A stretch of DNA of 64,000 bases from the NCBI GenBank assembly GCA_002708825.1, contig PAPF01000007.1, positions 329,572-393,571 of the forward strand, read 5' to 3'. Positions 34,829 to 44,636 of this stretch are shown here, piece by piece. This stretch comes from Phyllobacteriaceae bacterium. Lineage in GTDB: Bacteria; Pseudomonadota; Alphaproteobacteria; Rhizobiales; Rhizobiaceae. The notes under the pieces are model-generated. The model was given only the letters and a program-made list of their open reading frames with translations. It had not been told where the DNA came from and did not search any database. A program made the translations under genes and the position numbers. How positions within the stretch are numbered: position 1 is the first letter of the stretch; every line of letters starts with the position of its first letter.

Positions 34829-35785
34829 ATGGGGGATATCGTCTCACTCGTTGGCAAACGGCTGGGCCTCGGCCTGCTGACGCTGTTTGTGGTTTCAATC
34901 CTGATATTCTTTGCCGTGGAGCTTCTGCCCGGCGATATCGCGGAAGCCGTGCTCGGACAGAGCGCAACGCCCGAAACGGTGGCGGCGCTGCGCGAGCAGA
35001 TGGGTCTGAACCAGCCCGCGCCGATACGATACCTGGACTGGCTCGGGGGGGCCTTGACCGGTGATTTCGGAACGTCGCTCGTGTCGGGTGAGCGGGTGAG
35101 CGCGGCCATCGGCCCGCGCTTCATGAACACGCTCTTCCTGGCGAGTTATGCCGCTGTCATCGCGGTACCCTTCGCCATCATCCTCGGCATCATCGTCGCC
35201 CTGTGGCGCAACACGGCCTTCGACCGCGTCGCCAACGTGCTGACGCTGACGTCGATCTCCTCGCCGGAGTTCTTCCTCGGCTACATCCTCATCCTCTATT
35301 TCGCCGTGAAGACCAACGCCTTTCCGGCCATCGCCAGCCTTCGTCCGGGCATGGATTTCTTCGAGATCCTGCACCGCACCTTCCTGCCGGCGCTCACGCT
35401 GGTGCTGGTGGTGACCGCCCACATGATGCGCATGACGCGCGCCGCCATCATCAACCTGCTGTCCTCGCCCTACATCGAGATGGCGCGGCTCAAGGGCGCG
35501 CCGGCCTGGAAGGTCATCACCCATCACGCGCTGCCCAATGCCTGGGCGCCGATCATCAACGTCGTCGCCCTGAACCTGGCATACCTGATCACCGGCGTCG
35601 TCCTCGTCGAGGTCGTCTTCGTGTATCCGGGCATCGGCCAGCTTCTCGTCGATGCGGTTTCCAAGCGCGATTTCCCGGTCGTCCAGGCCTGCTGCCTGAT
35701 CTTCGCCGCGACCTTCATCCTGTTGAACCTGCTGGCCGATGTCGGGGCGATCCTGACCAATCCGCGCCTCAGGCATCCGAAGTAA
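34829..35785 (+). CDS. ABC transporter permease, DppB/OppB type
   Basis: Membrane subunit of 318 residues with about six helices. Family features are the N-terminal RLGLGLLTLFVVS helix, the periplasmic loop with LREQMGLNQP, and the EAA-loop region YIEMARLKGAPAWKVI that docks on the ATPase. The next permease begins 12 bases downstream. Confidence 0.9.
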   Translation: MGDIVSLVGKRLGLGLLTLFVVSILIFFAVELLPGDIAEAVLGQSATPETVAALREQMGLNQPAPIRYLDWLGGALTGDFGTSLVSGERVSAAIGPRFMNTLFLASYAAVIAVPFAIILGIIVALWRNTAFDRVANVLTLTSISSPEFFLGYILILYFAVKTNAFPAIASLRPGMDFFEILHRTFLPALTLVLVVTAHMMRMTRAAIINLLSSPYIEMARLKGAPAWKVITHHALPNAWAPIINVVALNLAYLITGVVLVEVVFVYPGIGQLLVDAVSKRDFPVVQACCLIFAATFILLNLLADVGAILTNPRLRHPK

Positions 35786-35797
35786 GGGAGGGCAGCC

Positions 35798-36859
35798 ATG
35801 AGCACGTTTGTCATCGGCTATTACAGCCTTCTCATCGCCGCTTCCTGCCTCGCCGCCTATTACAAGCGGCGTGAGCCCTTTCTCATCATTTTCGGCCTGA
35901 CGCTCATCTCCATCGTGGTGGGAATCGTCGGCGGCATCGGCGCGCTGCGCGCCATCACGACCGCTGTCGGATTGCTGGCCCTGGCCGCGGGCATGTCCTA
36001 CGCCTTCAAGGAGTTCCTGGTCATCCTGGCCCCGGAACGCATCGCCAAGGAATTGCGGACCGCGCCGCTGACGGCAAGCTTCGGCATGTTCGTCATCTTC
36101 ATCTACGCCATCGCCGGCATCTTCGCGCCGGTGATCGCGCCGCATGGCGAGGCGGAGGTCATCGCCTCCTCCTTCGCGCCGGCGGATGCCAACATGCTGC
36201 TCGGTGCCGACCAGCTCGGCCGCGACATGTTCAGCCGCATCATCTATGGCGCGCGCAACTCCGTCGGCCTGGCACTGCTTGCCACGGGTCTTGCCTTCGT
36301 CATGGGCGCGCTGGCCGGTCTCTTGGCCGCCACGCGCGGCGGCTGGTTCGACCAGGTCATGGGCCGTACCGCCGACGTGGTGATGTCGGTGCCCTCGCTC
36401 ATCTTCGCCCTGCTGATGCTGTCGATCTTCGGCACCAACCTGGCCGTCATCGTCATCGTGGTGGGCATCATCTATTCGCCGCGCGTCTTCCGCCTCACGC
36501 GGGCCGTCGCGGGCAATGTCGTGGTCATGGACTATATCGAGGCGGCGAAATTGCGCGGCGAGGGCAACTGGTATCTCATCCGCAAGGAGATCCTGCCCAA
36601 TTCCACCGCGCCGCTCATCGCCGAGTTCGGCCTGGAATTCTGCTTCGTCTTCCTGCTGATCGCCGGCCTGTCCTTCCTCGGCCTTGGCATCCAGCCGCCC
36701 ACGGCCGACTGGGGCTCCATGGTCCGCGAGAACGCGACGCTGATCTCGTTCGGCGAACTGACGCCGCTCATCCCGGCCGCGGCCATCGCGCTGCTCACCG
36801 TCGCGGTGAACTTCGTGGTTGACTGGATGCTCTACCGCTCCTCCGGCTTGAAGGAATGA
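35798..36859 (+). CDS. ABC transporter permease, DppC/OppC type
   Basis: Membrane subunit of 353 residues. It has an additional hydrophobic N-terminal region of about 70 residues before the usual DppC start, then LGADQLGRDMFSRIIYGAR, a hallmark of the family, and the EAA loop VMDYIEAAKLRGEG. The N-terminal extension is longer than in typical DppC. It is followed after four bases by the ATPase gene. Confidence 0.88.
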   Translation: MSTFVIGYYSLLIAASCLAAYYKRREPFLIIFGLTLISIVVGIVGGIGALRAITTAVGLLALAAGMSYAFKEFLVILAPERIAKELRTAPLTASFGMFVIFIYAIAGIFAPVIAPHGEAEVIASSFAPADANMLLGADQLGRDMFSRIIYGARNSVGLALLATGLAFVMGALAGLLAATRGGWFDQVMGRTADVVMSVPSLIFALLMLSIFGTNLAVIVIVVGIIYSPRVFRLTRAVAGNVVVMDYIEAAKLRGEGNWYLIRKEILPNSTAPLIAEFGLEFCFVFLLIAGLSFLGLGIQPPTADWGSMVRENATLISFGELTPLIPAAAIALLTVAVNFVVDWMLYRSSGLKE

Positions 36860-36863
36860 TCCC

Positions 36864-38522
36864 ATGGCAAAAGACAAGAAAAAAGACGTCCTGCTGAAGA
36901 TCCAGGACCTTCGCATCGAGGCCTATGCCGACGAGAAATGGTTCGAGATCGTCCACGGCGTCGACCTGACGCTGCATCGCGGCGAAGTGCTCGGCCTTAT
37001 CGGCGAATCGGGTGCCGGCAAGTCCACCATCGGGCTGGCCGCCATGGGCTTTGCCCGTGACGGTTGCCGCATATCGGGCGGGTCCATCGAGTTCGACGGC
37101 ATGGAACTGACCACCACGCCGAAATCGGCGCTCAGGGCGCTGCGCGGTTCGCGCATCGCCTACGTGGCGCAGTCTGCGGCGGCGTCGTTCAATCCGGCGC
37201 ACAAGATCATCGACCAGCACACCGAAGCCCCGCTGCACTATCGCATCCAGAAGCGCGTCGAGGCGCAGGAAGACGCGATGGAGCTTTACGAGCGCCTGCG
37301 CCTTCCGAACCCGCAGGAGATCGGTTTCCGCTATCCCCACCAGGTTTCCGGTGGTCAGCTTCAGCGCGCCATGACCGCCATGGCCATGGCCTGCCGCCCC
37401 GACCTCATCATCTTCGACGAGCCGACGACCGCGCTCGACGTGACGACTCAGATCGAGGTGCTTGCGGCCATCCGCGACATCGTCGACCAGTTCAACACGG
37501 CCGCCATCTACATCACCCATGACCTGGCCGTCGTCGCCCAGATGGCGGACACCATCAAGGTGCTGCTGAAGGGCAAGGAGGTGGAGGAGGCGCCCACCGC
37601 CGAGATGCTGGAAAACCCGCAGGAGGACTACACCAAGAGCCTGTGGGCGGTGCGCAGCTTCAAGCGGGACCAGAAGCCGCGGCCCACGGACCCGAACGTC
37701 AAGCCGGTCATATCGGTGCAGCATGTGGACGCGGCCTATGGCGACACCAAGGTTCTCGATGACGTGTCGTTCGATGTCTATGAGGGCATGACCGTGGCTG
37801 TCGTGGGCGAATCCGGCTCCGGCAAGTCCACCACGGCGCGCTGCATCACCGGCCTCCTGCCACCGCTCAAGGGCGAAATCCTGTTCCGTGGCGAAAAGCT
37901 GCCGCCAAGCTACAAGGACCGCACCAAGGACCAGTTGCGGCAATGCCAGATGATCTACCAGATGGCGGACACGGCGCTGAATCCGAAGGTCCGGATCTCC
38001 GAGATCATCGGCCGTCCGGCGCAGTTCTACATGGGTCTTCAGGGCATCGACCTGAAGAACCGCGTGGACGAACTGCTCGATCTCATCGAACTGGAACCGT
38101 CGAAATACTACAACCGCTATCCGACCGAGCTTTCAGGCGGTCAGAAACAGCGTATCGGCATTGCCCGGGCGCTGGCAGCCGAGCCGTCCTTCATCATCTG
38201 TGACGAGGTGACGAGTGCGCTCGACCAGCTTGTGGCCGAAGGAATCCTCAAGCTGCTCGACCGGCTGCAGAAGGATCTGAACCTGTCCTACATGTTCATC
38301 ACGCATGACCTGGCGACGGTGCGCTCGATCGCTGACGAGGTCGTCGTCATGCAGCACGGCAAGGTGGTGGAGCAGGGGCCGAAGGACGAAATGTTCACGC
38401 CGCCACACCATCCCTATACCGACCTGTTGCTGTCGTCGGTGCCGGAAATGGATCCGAACTGGCTTTCGACCCTGCTGGAGGAGCGCGGCGTGGACAATAT
38501 CGGGGAAGCGGCGAATACCTGA
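36864..38522 (+). CDS. Fused dipeptide/oligopeptide ABC transporter ATPase (DppD-DppF type)
   Basis: Cytoplasmic ATPase of 552 residues made of two complete nucleotide-binding domains. Walker A motifs are GESGAGKST (48-56) and GESGSGKST (about 315-323); signatures are VSGGQLQRAM and LSGGQKQRIGIARAL; Walker B motifs are LIIFDEPTTALD and FIICDEVTSALD. The fusion replaces the separate DppD and DppF subunits. It ends the transporter operon. Confidence 0.92.
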   Translation: MAKDKKKDVLLKIQDLRIEAYADEKWFEIVHGVDLTLHRGEVLGLIGESGAGKSTIGLAAMGFARDGCRISGGSIEFDGMELTTTPKSALRALRGSRIAYVAQSAAASFNPAHKIIDQHTEAPLHYRIQKRVEAQEDAMELYERLRLPNPQEIGFRYPHQVSGGQLQRAMTAMAMACRPDLIIFDEPTTALDVTTQIEVLAAIRDIVDQFNTAAIYITHDLAVVAQMADTIKVLLKGKEVEEAPTAEMLENPQEDYTKSLWAVRSFKRDQKPRPTDPNVKPVISVQHVDAAYGDTKVLDDVSFDVYEGMTVAVVGESGSGKSTTARCITGLLPPLKGEILFRGEKLPPSYKDRTKDQLRQCQMIYQMADTALNPKVRISEIIGRPAQFYMGLQGIDLKNRVDELLDLIELEPSKYYNRYPTELSGGQKQRIGIARALAAEPSFIICDEVTSALDQLVAEGILKLLDRLQKDLNLSYMFITHDLATVRSIADEVVVMQHGKVVEQGPKDEMFTPPHHPYTDLLLSSVPEMDPNWLSTLLEERGVDNIGEAANT

Positions 38523-38530
38523 TGCGGCAT

Positions 38531-38561
38531 GAAGCGGCGGACCGGCGCGGCCCGCCGCTTC
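38531..38561. terminator. Hairpin after the transporter operon
   Basis: A perfect 10-bp stem GAAGCGGCGG / CCGCCGCTTC with an 11-base loop follows the ATPase stop by eight bases. There is no T-run, so termination may be weak or it may protect the transcript end. It also lies at the end of a possible leftward small gene. Confidence 0.45.
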
Positions 38562-38570
38562 ATCCACAAA

Positions 38571-38690
38571 TCACGTCATCGACATCCCGGTCAGCACCAT
38601 CGTGGCGACGATCGCCACGTAAATACCGGCCAGGGCATGCCAAGTCGCTGCGCGCGTGCTGATTTCGCGGATCCACTGGTCCCTGGTCAT
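38571..38690 (-). CDS. Possible single-pass small membrane protein
   Basis: A 39-residue frame with an AGGTG site in front of its ATG. Residues 1-17 are polar (MTRDQWIREISTRAATW) and residues 18-36 form one hydrophobic segment (LAGIYVAIVATMVLTGM), the build of a bacterial small membrane protein. It lies opposite to both neighbours in a 498-base gap. Only composition and ribosome site support it. Confidence 0.45.
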   Translation of the reverse strand: MTRDQWIREISTRAATWHALAGIYVAIVATMVLTGMSMT

Positions 38691-38929
38691 GTCTGCACCT
38701 GTTCGGCTCAAGGAATTTCGCGCCCGGAAGCAAATGCATCCGGACGCCCGTTGTTCCCCCAATATAGTCATTCGATTGTGCAGTGCGATACCAAATGCGT
38801 CGTCGCCTGTTCAATTCGTGCCATTCTGCGACATTTTCCGTTTTCGGGGGCCGTGCGTTCTTCCGCCGCCGGCCGATGCCAGGGCGGCAGGGAACACCCC
38901 GGCCAGCGTGACGGTCATGCACGGGCCTT

Positions 38930-38964
38930 GTTAGTTACAAAATTGACTGTCACATACGTAACCA
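38930..38964 (+). promoter_or_regulatory. Shared operator/promoter of the homogentisate cluster, copy 1
   Basis: The motif has GTTAC (38934), GTCAC 15 bp later and ACGTAAC (38956-38962), with TTAGTTACAAAA at the left. The same elements in the same spacing occur at 44637-44671. A -35-like TTGTTA and -10-like CACATA 17 bp apart overlap it. It is about 60 bases upstream of the MBL-fold gene and probably controls that operon. Confidence 0.68.
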
Positions 38965-39020
38965 ACAAGACGGTGGCCCGAGCCGCCGCGAGCAGACATC
39001 AGAGAAAGAGGGATGTAACG

Positions 39021-39971
39021 ATGGCAAAGGCCTTTGCGTCGCAGGGCGACCTGTCCGAAAAGAAGATCAGCTTTACCGAGGTCGGCAAGGGGCTGTGGGC
39101 TTTCACCGCCGAGGGCGACCCGAATTCCGGTGTCATCATCGGCGATGACAGCGTGATGATCGTGGAGGCGCAGGCCACGCCGCGCCTTGCCAACAAGGTG
39201 ATCGAGAAGGTGCGTGAAGTCACCGACAAGCCGATCACCCATGTCGTGCTGACCCATTACCATGCGGTGCGCGTGCTGGGGGCTTCGGCCTTCGGGGCAC
39301 AGCAGGTCATCATGTCGGATACGGCCCGTGCCATGGTGGTGGAACGCGGCCAGGAGGACTGGGACAGCGAGTTCCAGCGTTTCCCGCGCCTGTTCGAAGG
39401 CCATGAGAGCATTCCGGGCCTGACCTGGCCGACCACGACCTTCTCCGATTCCATGACCGTTTACCTGGGTAACCGCCGCGTCGACATCATGCATCTGGGC
39501 CGTGCCCATACCGCCGGCGATGCCGTGATCCATGTCCCCGACGAGAACGTCATGTTCACCGGAGACATCGTCGAATATCACTCGGCCTGCTATTGCGGCG
39601 ACGGCCATTTCAACGACTGGGGATACACGCTGGACGCCATCAAGTCCTTTGACGTGGACGCCATCGCGCCAGGCCGCGGCGACGCGCTGGTCGGCAAGGC
39701 CATGGTCGAAAAGGCCATCGAGAACACGCGCGACTTCGTCGAGAGCACCTACCGGCCGGCCGCCCGCGTTGCCGCGCGCGGCGGAACGCTGAAGGATGCA
39801 TGGGATGCCGTGCGCGCCGAATGCGATCCCAAGTTCGCCGACTATGCCATCTACGAACACTGCCTGCCGTTCAACGTGGCGCGTGCCTATGACGAGGCCC
39901 GCGGGATCGACACGCCGCGCATCTGGACCGCCGAGCGCGACATCCAGATGTGGGAGCAGTTGCAGGGCTGA
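39021..39971 (+). CDS. MBL-fold protein with an altered metal site
   Basis: Protein of 316 residues with the metallo-beta-lactamase fold. The usual H-x-H-x-D-H motif reads H79-Y-H81-A-V83-R84, so the aspartate and histidine of the second metal site are lost. His163 (GRAHTAGD) and Asp182 (GDIVE) remain, while the last ligand is Arg219 (PGRG instead of PGHG). It may bind a single metal. It is the first gene of the cluster with an FAD monooxygenase and hmgA-fahA, so it probably acts on an intermediate of that pathway, perhaps as a thioesterase or lactonase. Confidence 0.8.
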   Translation: MAKAFASQGDLSEKKISFTEVGKGLWAFTAEGDPNSGVIIGDDSVMIVEAQATPRLANKVIEKVREVTDKPITHVVLTHYHAVRVLGASAFGAQQVIMSDTARAMVVERGQEDWDSEFQRFPRLFEGHESIPGLTWPTTTFSDSMTVYLGNRRVDIMHLGRAHTAGDAVIHVPDENVMFTGDIVEYHSACYCGDGHFNDWGYTLDAIKSFDVDAIAPGRGDALVGKAMVEKAIENTRDFVESTYRPAARVAARGGTLKDAWDAVRAECDPKFADYAIYEHCLPFNVARAYDEARGIDTPRIWTAERDIQMWEQLQG

Positions 39972-40050
39972 TTGCTGGCGGCCGGTACCGGAACGGGGCC
40001 CGTGAGCCTCTGCGTGCCGGCCGCCCATTGATTCTGTCCGGGAGGAAGAG

Positions 40051-41658
40051 ATGAGCAGGATTTTCGAGACGCCCCTGTACCCTTACAAACGGTGTGCTGA
40101 CCAGGATGCCGCCGCGCCGGTGCGCCATCCCGTTGTCGTGGTCGGGGCAGGGCCGATCGGCCTTGCCGCTGCCATCGACCTTGCACAGCACAATGTGCCG
40201 GTCGTGGTGCTGGACGAGAACGACAAGGTCTCATGGGGTTCGCGCGCCATCTGCTTCGCCAAGCGGCCGCTGGAAATCCTCGACCGGCTCGGTTGTGGCG
40301 ATCCCATGGTCGACAAGGGCGTGACCTGGAACACCGGCAAGGTGTTTTTCGACGACCGCCAGGTCTACGCCTTCGACCTGCTGCCGGAGGACGGCCACAA
40401 GCGCCCGGCCTTCATCAACCTGCAGCAATATCATTTCGAGAAATACATGGTGGACCGGGTCTTCGCCCTCCAGGCGGAAGGCAAGCCCGTCGAAATTCGC
40501 GGCGGATCGCGGGTCACCTCCGTCAAGACGCTCGACGATGGCGTCCGCCTGACAATCGAGACGCCTGACGGCCCCTACACGCTGGAAGCCGATTGGCTCA
40601 TCGCCTGCGACGGGGCCGGATCGCCGATCCGCGCCATGATGGGTCTCGACTTCGTCGGCCGCGTCTTCGAGGACAACTTCCTCATCGCCGACGTCATCAT
40701 GGAGGCCGACTTCCCGACCGAACGCTGGTTCTGGTTCGATCCGCCCTTCAACCGTGGCCAGTCCGCGCTTCTCCACAAGCAGCCGGACGGTGTCTGGCGC
40801 ATCGATCTCCAGCTTGGCTGGGACATCGACAAGGAGAAGGAAAAGAAGCCGGAAAACGTGATACCCCGGCTGAAGGCCATGCTCGGCGAGGACGCGAAGT
40901 TCGAGCTGGAATGGGTTTCGATCTACACCTTCCAGTGCCGCCGGATGGAGAAGTTCCGCCATGGCCACGTGATCTTCGCCGGTGACGCGGCGCACCAGGT
41001 CTCGCCTTTCGGTGCACGCGGCGCAAATTCCGGCCTTCAGGACACCGACAACCTGATCTGGAAGCTTAAACTCGTCATGGACGGCATGGCGCCCGACAGC
41101 CTGCTCGACAGCTATGACGTGGAGCGGATTCACGGCGCCGACGAAAACATCCTGAACTCGTCGCGCTCGACGGACTTCATCACGCCGAAATCGGAAATCA
41201 GCACGATCTTCCGCAATGCCGTGCTCGACCTGTCGGAACGCTTCGGCTTCGCCCGTCCGCTGGTCAACTCCGGTCGCCTGTCCGTGCCCTGCACCTATGA
41301 CGGCTCGCCGCTCAACGGGCCGGATTGCGACACCATGCCCAGGCGCACGCGCCCCGGATCGCCGGCGCCCGACGCGCCGTTGCCGGACGGCTCCTGGCTG
41401 ATCGACCGGTTGGGCGGTGCGTTCCAGATCGTCACCATCGACGCGGATGCGCCCGAATCGCTGTGCGACAGCGGCGTCTGCGCGACCCGTCTTGCCCTTT
41501 CGGCCAGCGACAACCCCGCATTGCGCGAGCGTTATCTGGGCGAGGCGAAGTCCGCCGTCTACCTGATGCGGCCCGACCAGCACGTCGCGGCCCGCTGGGA
41601 AGGTTTTGACGAAAGTGCCGTGCGCGCCGCCATCAACAGGGCCGTCGGGCGGATCTGA
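40051..41658 (+). CDS. FAD-dependent aromatic monooxygenase (class A, MhpA-like)
   Basis: Flavoprotein of 535 residues with the PHBH fold. The FAD Rossmann motif is VVVVGAGPIGLAAA (about residue 28), the DG motif is ACDGAGSPIR, and the second FAD motif is FAGDAAHQVSPFGARGANSG. The length and C-terminal thioredoxin-like part match 3-(3-hydroxyphenyl)propionate hydroxylase relatives. With hmgA and fahA downstream, ring hydroxylation to homogentisate is the likely role, but the substrate is unproven. Confidence 0.87.
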   Translation: MSRIFETPLYPYKRCADQDAAAPVRHPVVVVGAGPIGLAAAIDLAQHNVPVVVLDENDKVSWGSRAICFAKRPLEILDRLGCGDPMVDKGVTWNTGKVFFDDRQVYAFDLLPEDGHKRPAFINLQQYHFEKYMVDRVFALQAEGKPVEIRGGSRVTSVKTLDDGVRLTIETPDGPYTLEADWLIACDGAGSPIRAMMGLDFVGRVFEDNFLIADVIMEADFPTERWFWFDPPFNRGQSALLHKQPDGVWRIDLQLGWDIDKEKEKKPENVIPRLKAMLGEDAKFELEWVSIYTFQCRRMEKFRHGHVIFAGDAAHQVSPFGARGANSGLQDTDNLIWKLKLVMDGMAPDSLLDSYDVERIHGADENILNSSRSTDFITPKSEISTIFRNAVLDLSERFGFARPLVNSGRLSVPCTYDGSPLNGPDCDTMPRRTRPGSPAPDAPLPDGSWLIDRLGGAFQIVTIDADAPESLCDSGVCATRLALSASDNPALRERYLGEAKSAVYLMRPDQHVAARWEGFDESAVRAAINRAVGRI

Positions 41659-41670
41659 GGAGACAAGAAC

Positions 41671-41874
41671 ATGAACGGACTCAACACCGCGCCCAATATC
41701 GCCCGTCCGGACGATTTCTACGCCCGGCTTCTGGCCGCCCATGAGGGCCTGACAAAGGCCGAGAGCGACGCCTTGAATGCCCGTCTGATCCTCATCCTGG
41801 CCAACCATGTCGGCGACATGGATGTGCTCGACGCCGCCCTGCGGGCAGCCGCCAGGCCCGCCGGGCAGGATTGA
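41671..41874 (+). CDS. DUF2783 domain protein
   Basis: Small soluble helical protein of 67 residues, starting 12 bases after the monooxygenase. The sequence (DDFYARLLAAHEGLT near residue 14, ILILANHVGD near 40) fits DUF2783, which is repeatedly found beside such FAD monooxygenases. It may be a partner or regulator of the enzyme; no catalytic motif is seen. Confidence 0.78.
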   Translation: MNGLNTAPNIARPDDFYARLLAAHEGLTKAESDALNARLILILANHVGDMDVLDAALRAAARPAGQD

Positions 41875-41927
41875 AGCGGTCCCGGCCAAGGGGACCGCGA
41901 AACGCCGTTTGACAGGGAGTTGACCCC

Positions 41928-43286
41928 ATGAACATCCAGACGAAACGCAAATACATCCAGCAGGACCAGACCGGCGCCATCACGCCCGGTTACATGCCGG
42001 GTTTCGGCAATGACTTCGAGACCGAGGCGCTTCCCGGCGCCCTGCCGCAGGGCATGAACAGCCCGCAGAAGTGCTCCTACGGGCTTTACGCCGAGCAGCT
42101 TTCCGGCACGGCCTTCACCGCGCCCAGCCATCAGAACGAGCGGACCTGGTGCTACCGCATCCGCCCGTCGGTGAAGCATTCGGCGCGTTACCGCAAGATC
42201 GACGTTCCCTACTGGAAGACGGCGCCGCATGTCGGCGACGACATCATCTCGCTCGGCCAGTACCGCTGGAGCCCGGTGCCCCATGCCGAGGAGCCGCTGA
42301 CCTGGATCACGGGCATGCGCACCATGACCACGGCTGGCGATGTCAACACGCAGGTGGGCATGGCGAGCCACGTCTATCTCGTCAACACGTCGATGGAGGA
42401 CGATTATTTCTACTCCGCCGACAGCGAACTGCTTGTCGTGCCGCAGGCCGGCCGGCTGCGCTTCTGGACCGAACTCGGCATCATCGACCTGCAACCGCAG
42501 GAGATCGCCGTCATTCCGCGCGGTCTGGTCTATCGCGTCGAGGTGGTGGAAGGCCCGGCGCGCGGCTTCGTCTGCGAGAACTACGGCCAGAAGTTCGAAC
42601 TGCCGGGCAGGGGGCCGATCGGCGCCAATTGCCTGGCCAATCCGCGCGATTTCAAGGCGCCCGTCGCCGCTTTCGAGGACAGGGAGGTTCCCTCCACGCT
42701 GACGATCAAGTGGTGCGGCCAGTTCCATGTCACCGAAATCGCGCAGTCGCCGCTCGATGTCGTTGCCTGGCACGGCAATTACGCGCCGGTGAAATACGAC
42801 CTCACGGCCTATTGCCCGGTCGGCGCCATCCTGTTCGATCACCCCGATCCGTCCATCTTCACGGTGCTGACCGCGCCGTCCGGCCAGCCGGGCACCGCGA
42901 ATATCGACTTCGTGCTGTTCCGTGAGCGCTGGATGGTGGCCGAAAACACCTTCCGGCCGCCCTGGTACCACAAGAACGTCATGTCGGAACTGATGGGCAA
43001 CATCTACGGCATCTATGACGCCAAGCCGGAGGGTTTCGTGCCCGGCGGCATGAGCCTGCACAACATGATGCTGCCGCACGGGCCGGACAAGCAGGCCTTC
43101 GAGGGTGCCTCCAATGCCGACCTGAAGGCGGAGAAGCTGGACAACACCATGTCCTTCATGTTCGAAACCCGCTTCCCGCAGCACCTGACCGAGTTTGCCG
43201 CCAGGGAAGCGCCGCTGCAGGACAACTACATCGACTGCTGGGCCGATCTGGTGAAGCATTACGACGGATCGCCCGAGGGCAAATGA
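41928..43286 (+). CDS. hmgA: Homogentisate 1,2-dioxygenase
   Basis: Iron(II) enzyme of 452 residues that opens the homogentisate ring to maleylacetoacetate. N-terminal [19 protein letters not shown] and the C-terminal iron-site region ([20 protein letters not shown], then [14 protein letters not shown]) are diagnostic, and the length is normal. It is followed by fahA with a gap of 20 bases, while no maleylacetoacetate isomerase gene is found in the cluster. Confidence 0.95.
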   Translation: MNIQTKRKYIQQDQTGAITPGYMPGFGNDFETEALPGALPQGMNSPQKCSYGLYAEQLSGTAFTAPSHQNERTWCYRIRPSVKHSARYRKIDVPYWKTAPHVGDDIISLGQYRWSPVPHAEEPLTWITGMRTMTTAGDVNTQVGMASHVYLVNTSMEDDYFYSADSELLVVPQAGRLRFWTELGIIDLQPQEIAVIPRGLVYRVEVVEGPARGFVCENYGQKFELPGRGPIGANCLANPRDFKAPVAAFEDREVPSTLTIKWCGQFHVTEIAQSPLDVVAWHGNYAPVKYDLTAYCPVGAILFDHPDPSIFTVLTAPSGQPGTANIDFVLFRERWMVAENTFRPPWYHKNVMSELMGNIYGIYDAKPEGFVPGGMSLHNMMLPHGPDKQAFEGASNADLKAEKLDNTMSFMFETRFPQHLTEFAAREAPLQDNYIDCWADLVKHYDGSPEGK

Positions 43287-43306
43287 GAAGGACTGGAGAC
43301 GCAATC

Positions 43307-44551
43307 ATGACCGCATTGAAGCGATCCTGGGTCGAAAGCGCCAATGCGCCGGAGACCGGCTTCCCGCTCAACAACCTGCCCTATGGCGTCTTTTCCACCG
43401 GAGAGGGCAAGCCGCGCTGCGGCGTCGCCATTGGCGACATGATCCTCGACGTGGCGGCCCTGGAGGCCGCGGGCAAGCTCAACTACGAGGGCGCGCTGGA
43501 AACCGGCACATGGAATGCCTTCATGGCCATGGGTCCGGTCGCCTGGGACAAGCTGCGCGGCGAACTGACGGCGATGCTCGCCGAGGGGTCGGCCACCCGC
43601 GCGGACGTGGAGCCGCATCTGGTGCCCATGGCGGACGCCGCGCTGCACATGCCTTTCGCGGTGACCGAGTACACCGACTTCTATGCCGGGCGGAACCACG
43701 CCTTCAATGTCGGCGTGATGTTCCGTGGCCCTGAAAACGCGCTGCCGCCGAACTGGCTGCATATTCCCATCGGCTATAATGGCCGCGCCTCGTCCGTCGT
43801 CGTGTCGGGGACGCCGGTCGTGCGGCCCAATGGTCAGTTGAAGGGCCCCGATGACGCGGCGCCGCGCTTCGGGCCGTCGCAGCGTTTCGACCTGGAACTG
43901 GAAATGGGCGCCATTGTCGGCCAACCGTCGAACGGGCCGATCTCGGTCTCGCAGGCCTTCGAGAACATCTTCGGCTACGTGCTGCTCAACGACTGGTCGG
44001 CGCGCGACATCCAGGCCTGGGAATACCAGCCGCTGGGGCCTTTCCAGGCGAAGGCGACCGCCACCACGATCAGCCCGTGGATCGTCACGTCCGCCGCGCT
44101 GGCACCGTTCCGCACCTCCACGCCGGCGCGCGAAAAGCCCTTGCTGCCCTATCTCGCCGAACCGGGGCCGATGCTCTACGACATCGAACTGGAATTCGGC
44201 CTTGCGCCGGAAGGCGGCGAGGAAACGGTCCTGTCGCGCACCAATTACCGCGAGATGTATTACTCCTCCGCCCAGCAACTCGCCCATCATACCTCGTCCG
44301 GCTGCCCGATGCGCGTCGGAGACCTGCTGGGGTCCGGCACGATCTCGGGCGCCGAAAAGGAAACGCGCGGCTCGCTGCTCGAATTGTCCTGGGGCGGGAA
44401 GGAGCCGGTCGCCATCAAGGGTGGCGGCAAGCGCAGCTTCATCGAGGATGGCGACACGGTCACGCTTCGCGGCCATGCCCAGGGCGACGGCTACCGCATC
44501 GGGTTCGGCGAATGCGCTGGCAAGATCCTGCCGGCCAGGCCCGTCGGCTGA
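43307..44551 (+). CDS. fahA: Fumarylacetoacetase
   Basis: Hydrolase of 414 residues that splits fumarylacetoacetate to fumarate and acetoacetate. The metal-binding core is seen as DFYAGRNHAFNVG and LLNDWSARDIQAWEYQPLGPF; the N-terminal SH3-like domain is also present. The frame opens at 43283, overlapping the hmgA stop, but the ATG at 43307 has a GGAG site and gives the usual start. A strong terminator follows. Confidence 0.95.
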   Translation: MTALKRSWVESANAPETGFPLNNLPYGVFSTGEGKPRCGVAIGDMILDVAALEAAGKLNYEGALETGTWNAFMAMGPVAWDKLRGELTAMLAEGSATRADVEPHLVPMADAALHMPFAVTEYTDFYAGRNHAFNVGVMFRGPENALPPNWLHIPIGYNGRASSVVVSGTPVVRPNGQLKGPDDAAPRFGPSQRFDLELEMGAIVGQPSNGPISVSQAFENIFGYVLLNDWSARDIQAWEYQPLGPFQAKATATTISPWIVTSAALAPFRTSTPAREKPLLPYLAEPGPMLYDIELEFGLAPEGGEETVLSRTNYREMYYSSAQQLAHHTSSGCPMRVGDLLGSGTISGAEKETRGSLLELSWGGKEPVAIKGGGKRSFIEDGDTVTLRGHAQGDGYRIGFGECAGKILPARPVG

Positions 44552-44582
44552 CGCATCGGCGCCAGAACGAGGCAACACGGTG

Positions 44583-44616
44583 ACGGCGGGCCTTCGGGTC
44601 CGCCGTTTTTCTTTTT
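44583..44616 (+). terminator. Intrinsic terminator after fahA
   Basis: A 10-bp stem ACGGCGGGCC / GGTCCGCCGT (one G-U pair) with a TTCG loop is followed by TTTTTCTTTTT. It ends the hmgA-fahA operon. Confidence 0.85.
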
Positions 44617-44636
44617 CGCGGCCTGTGATCCATGTT

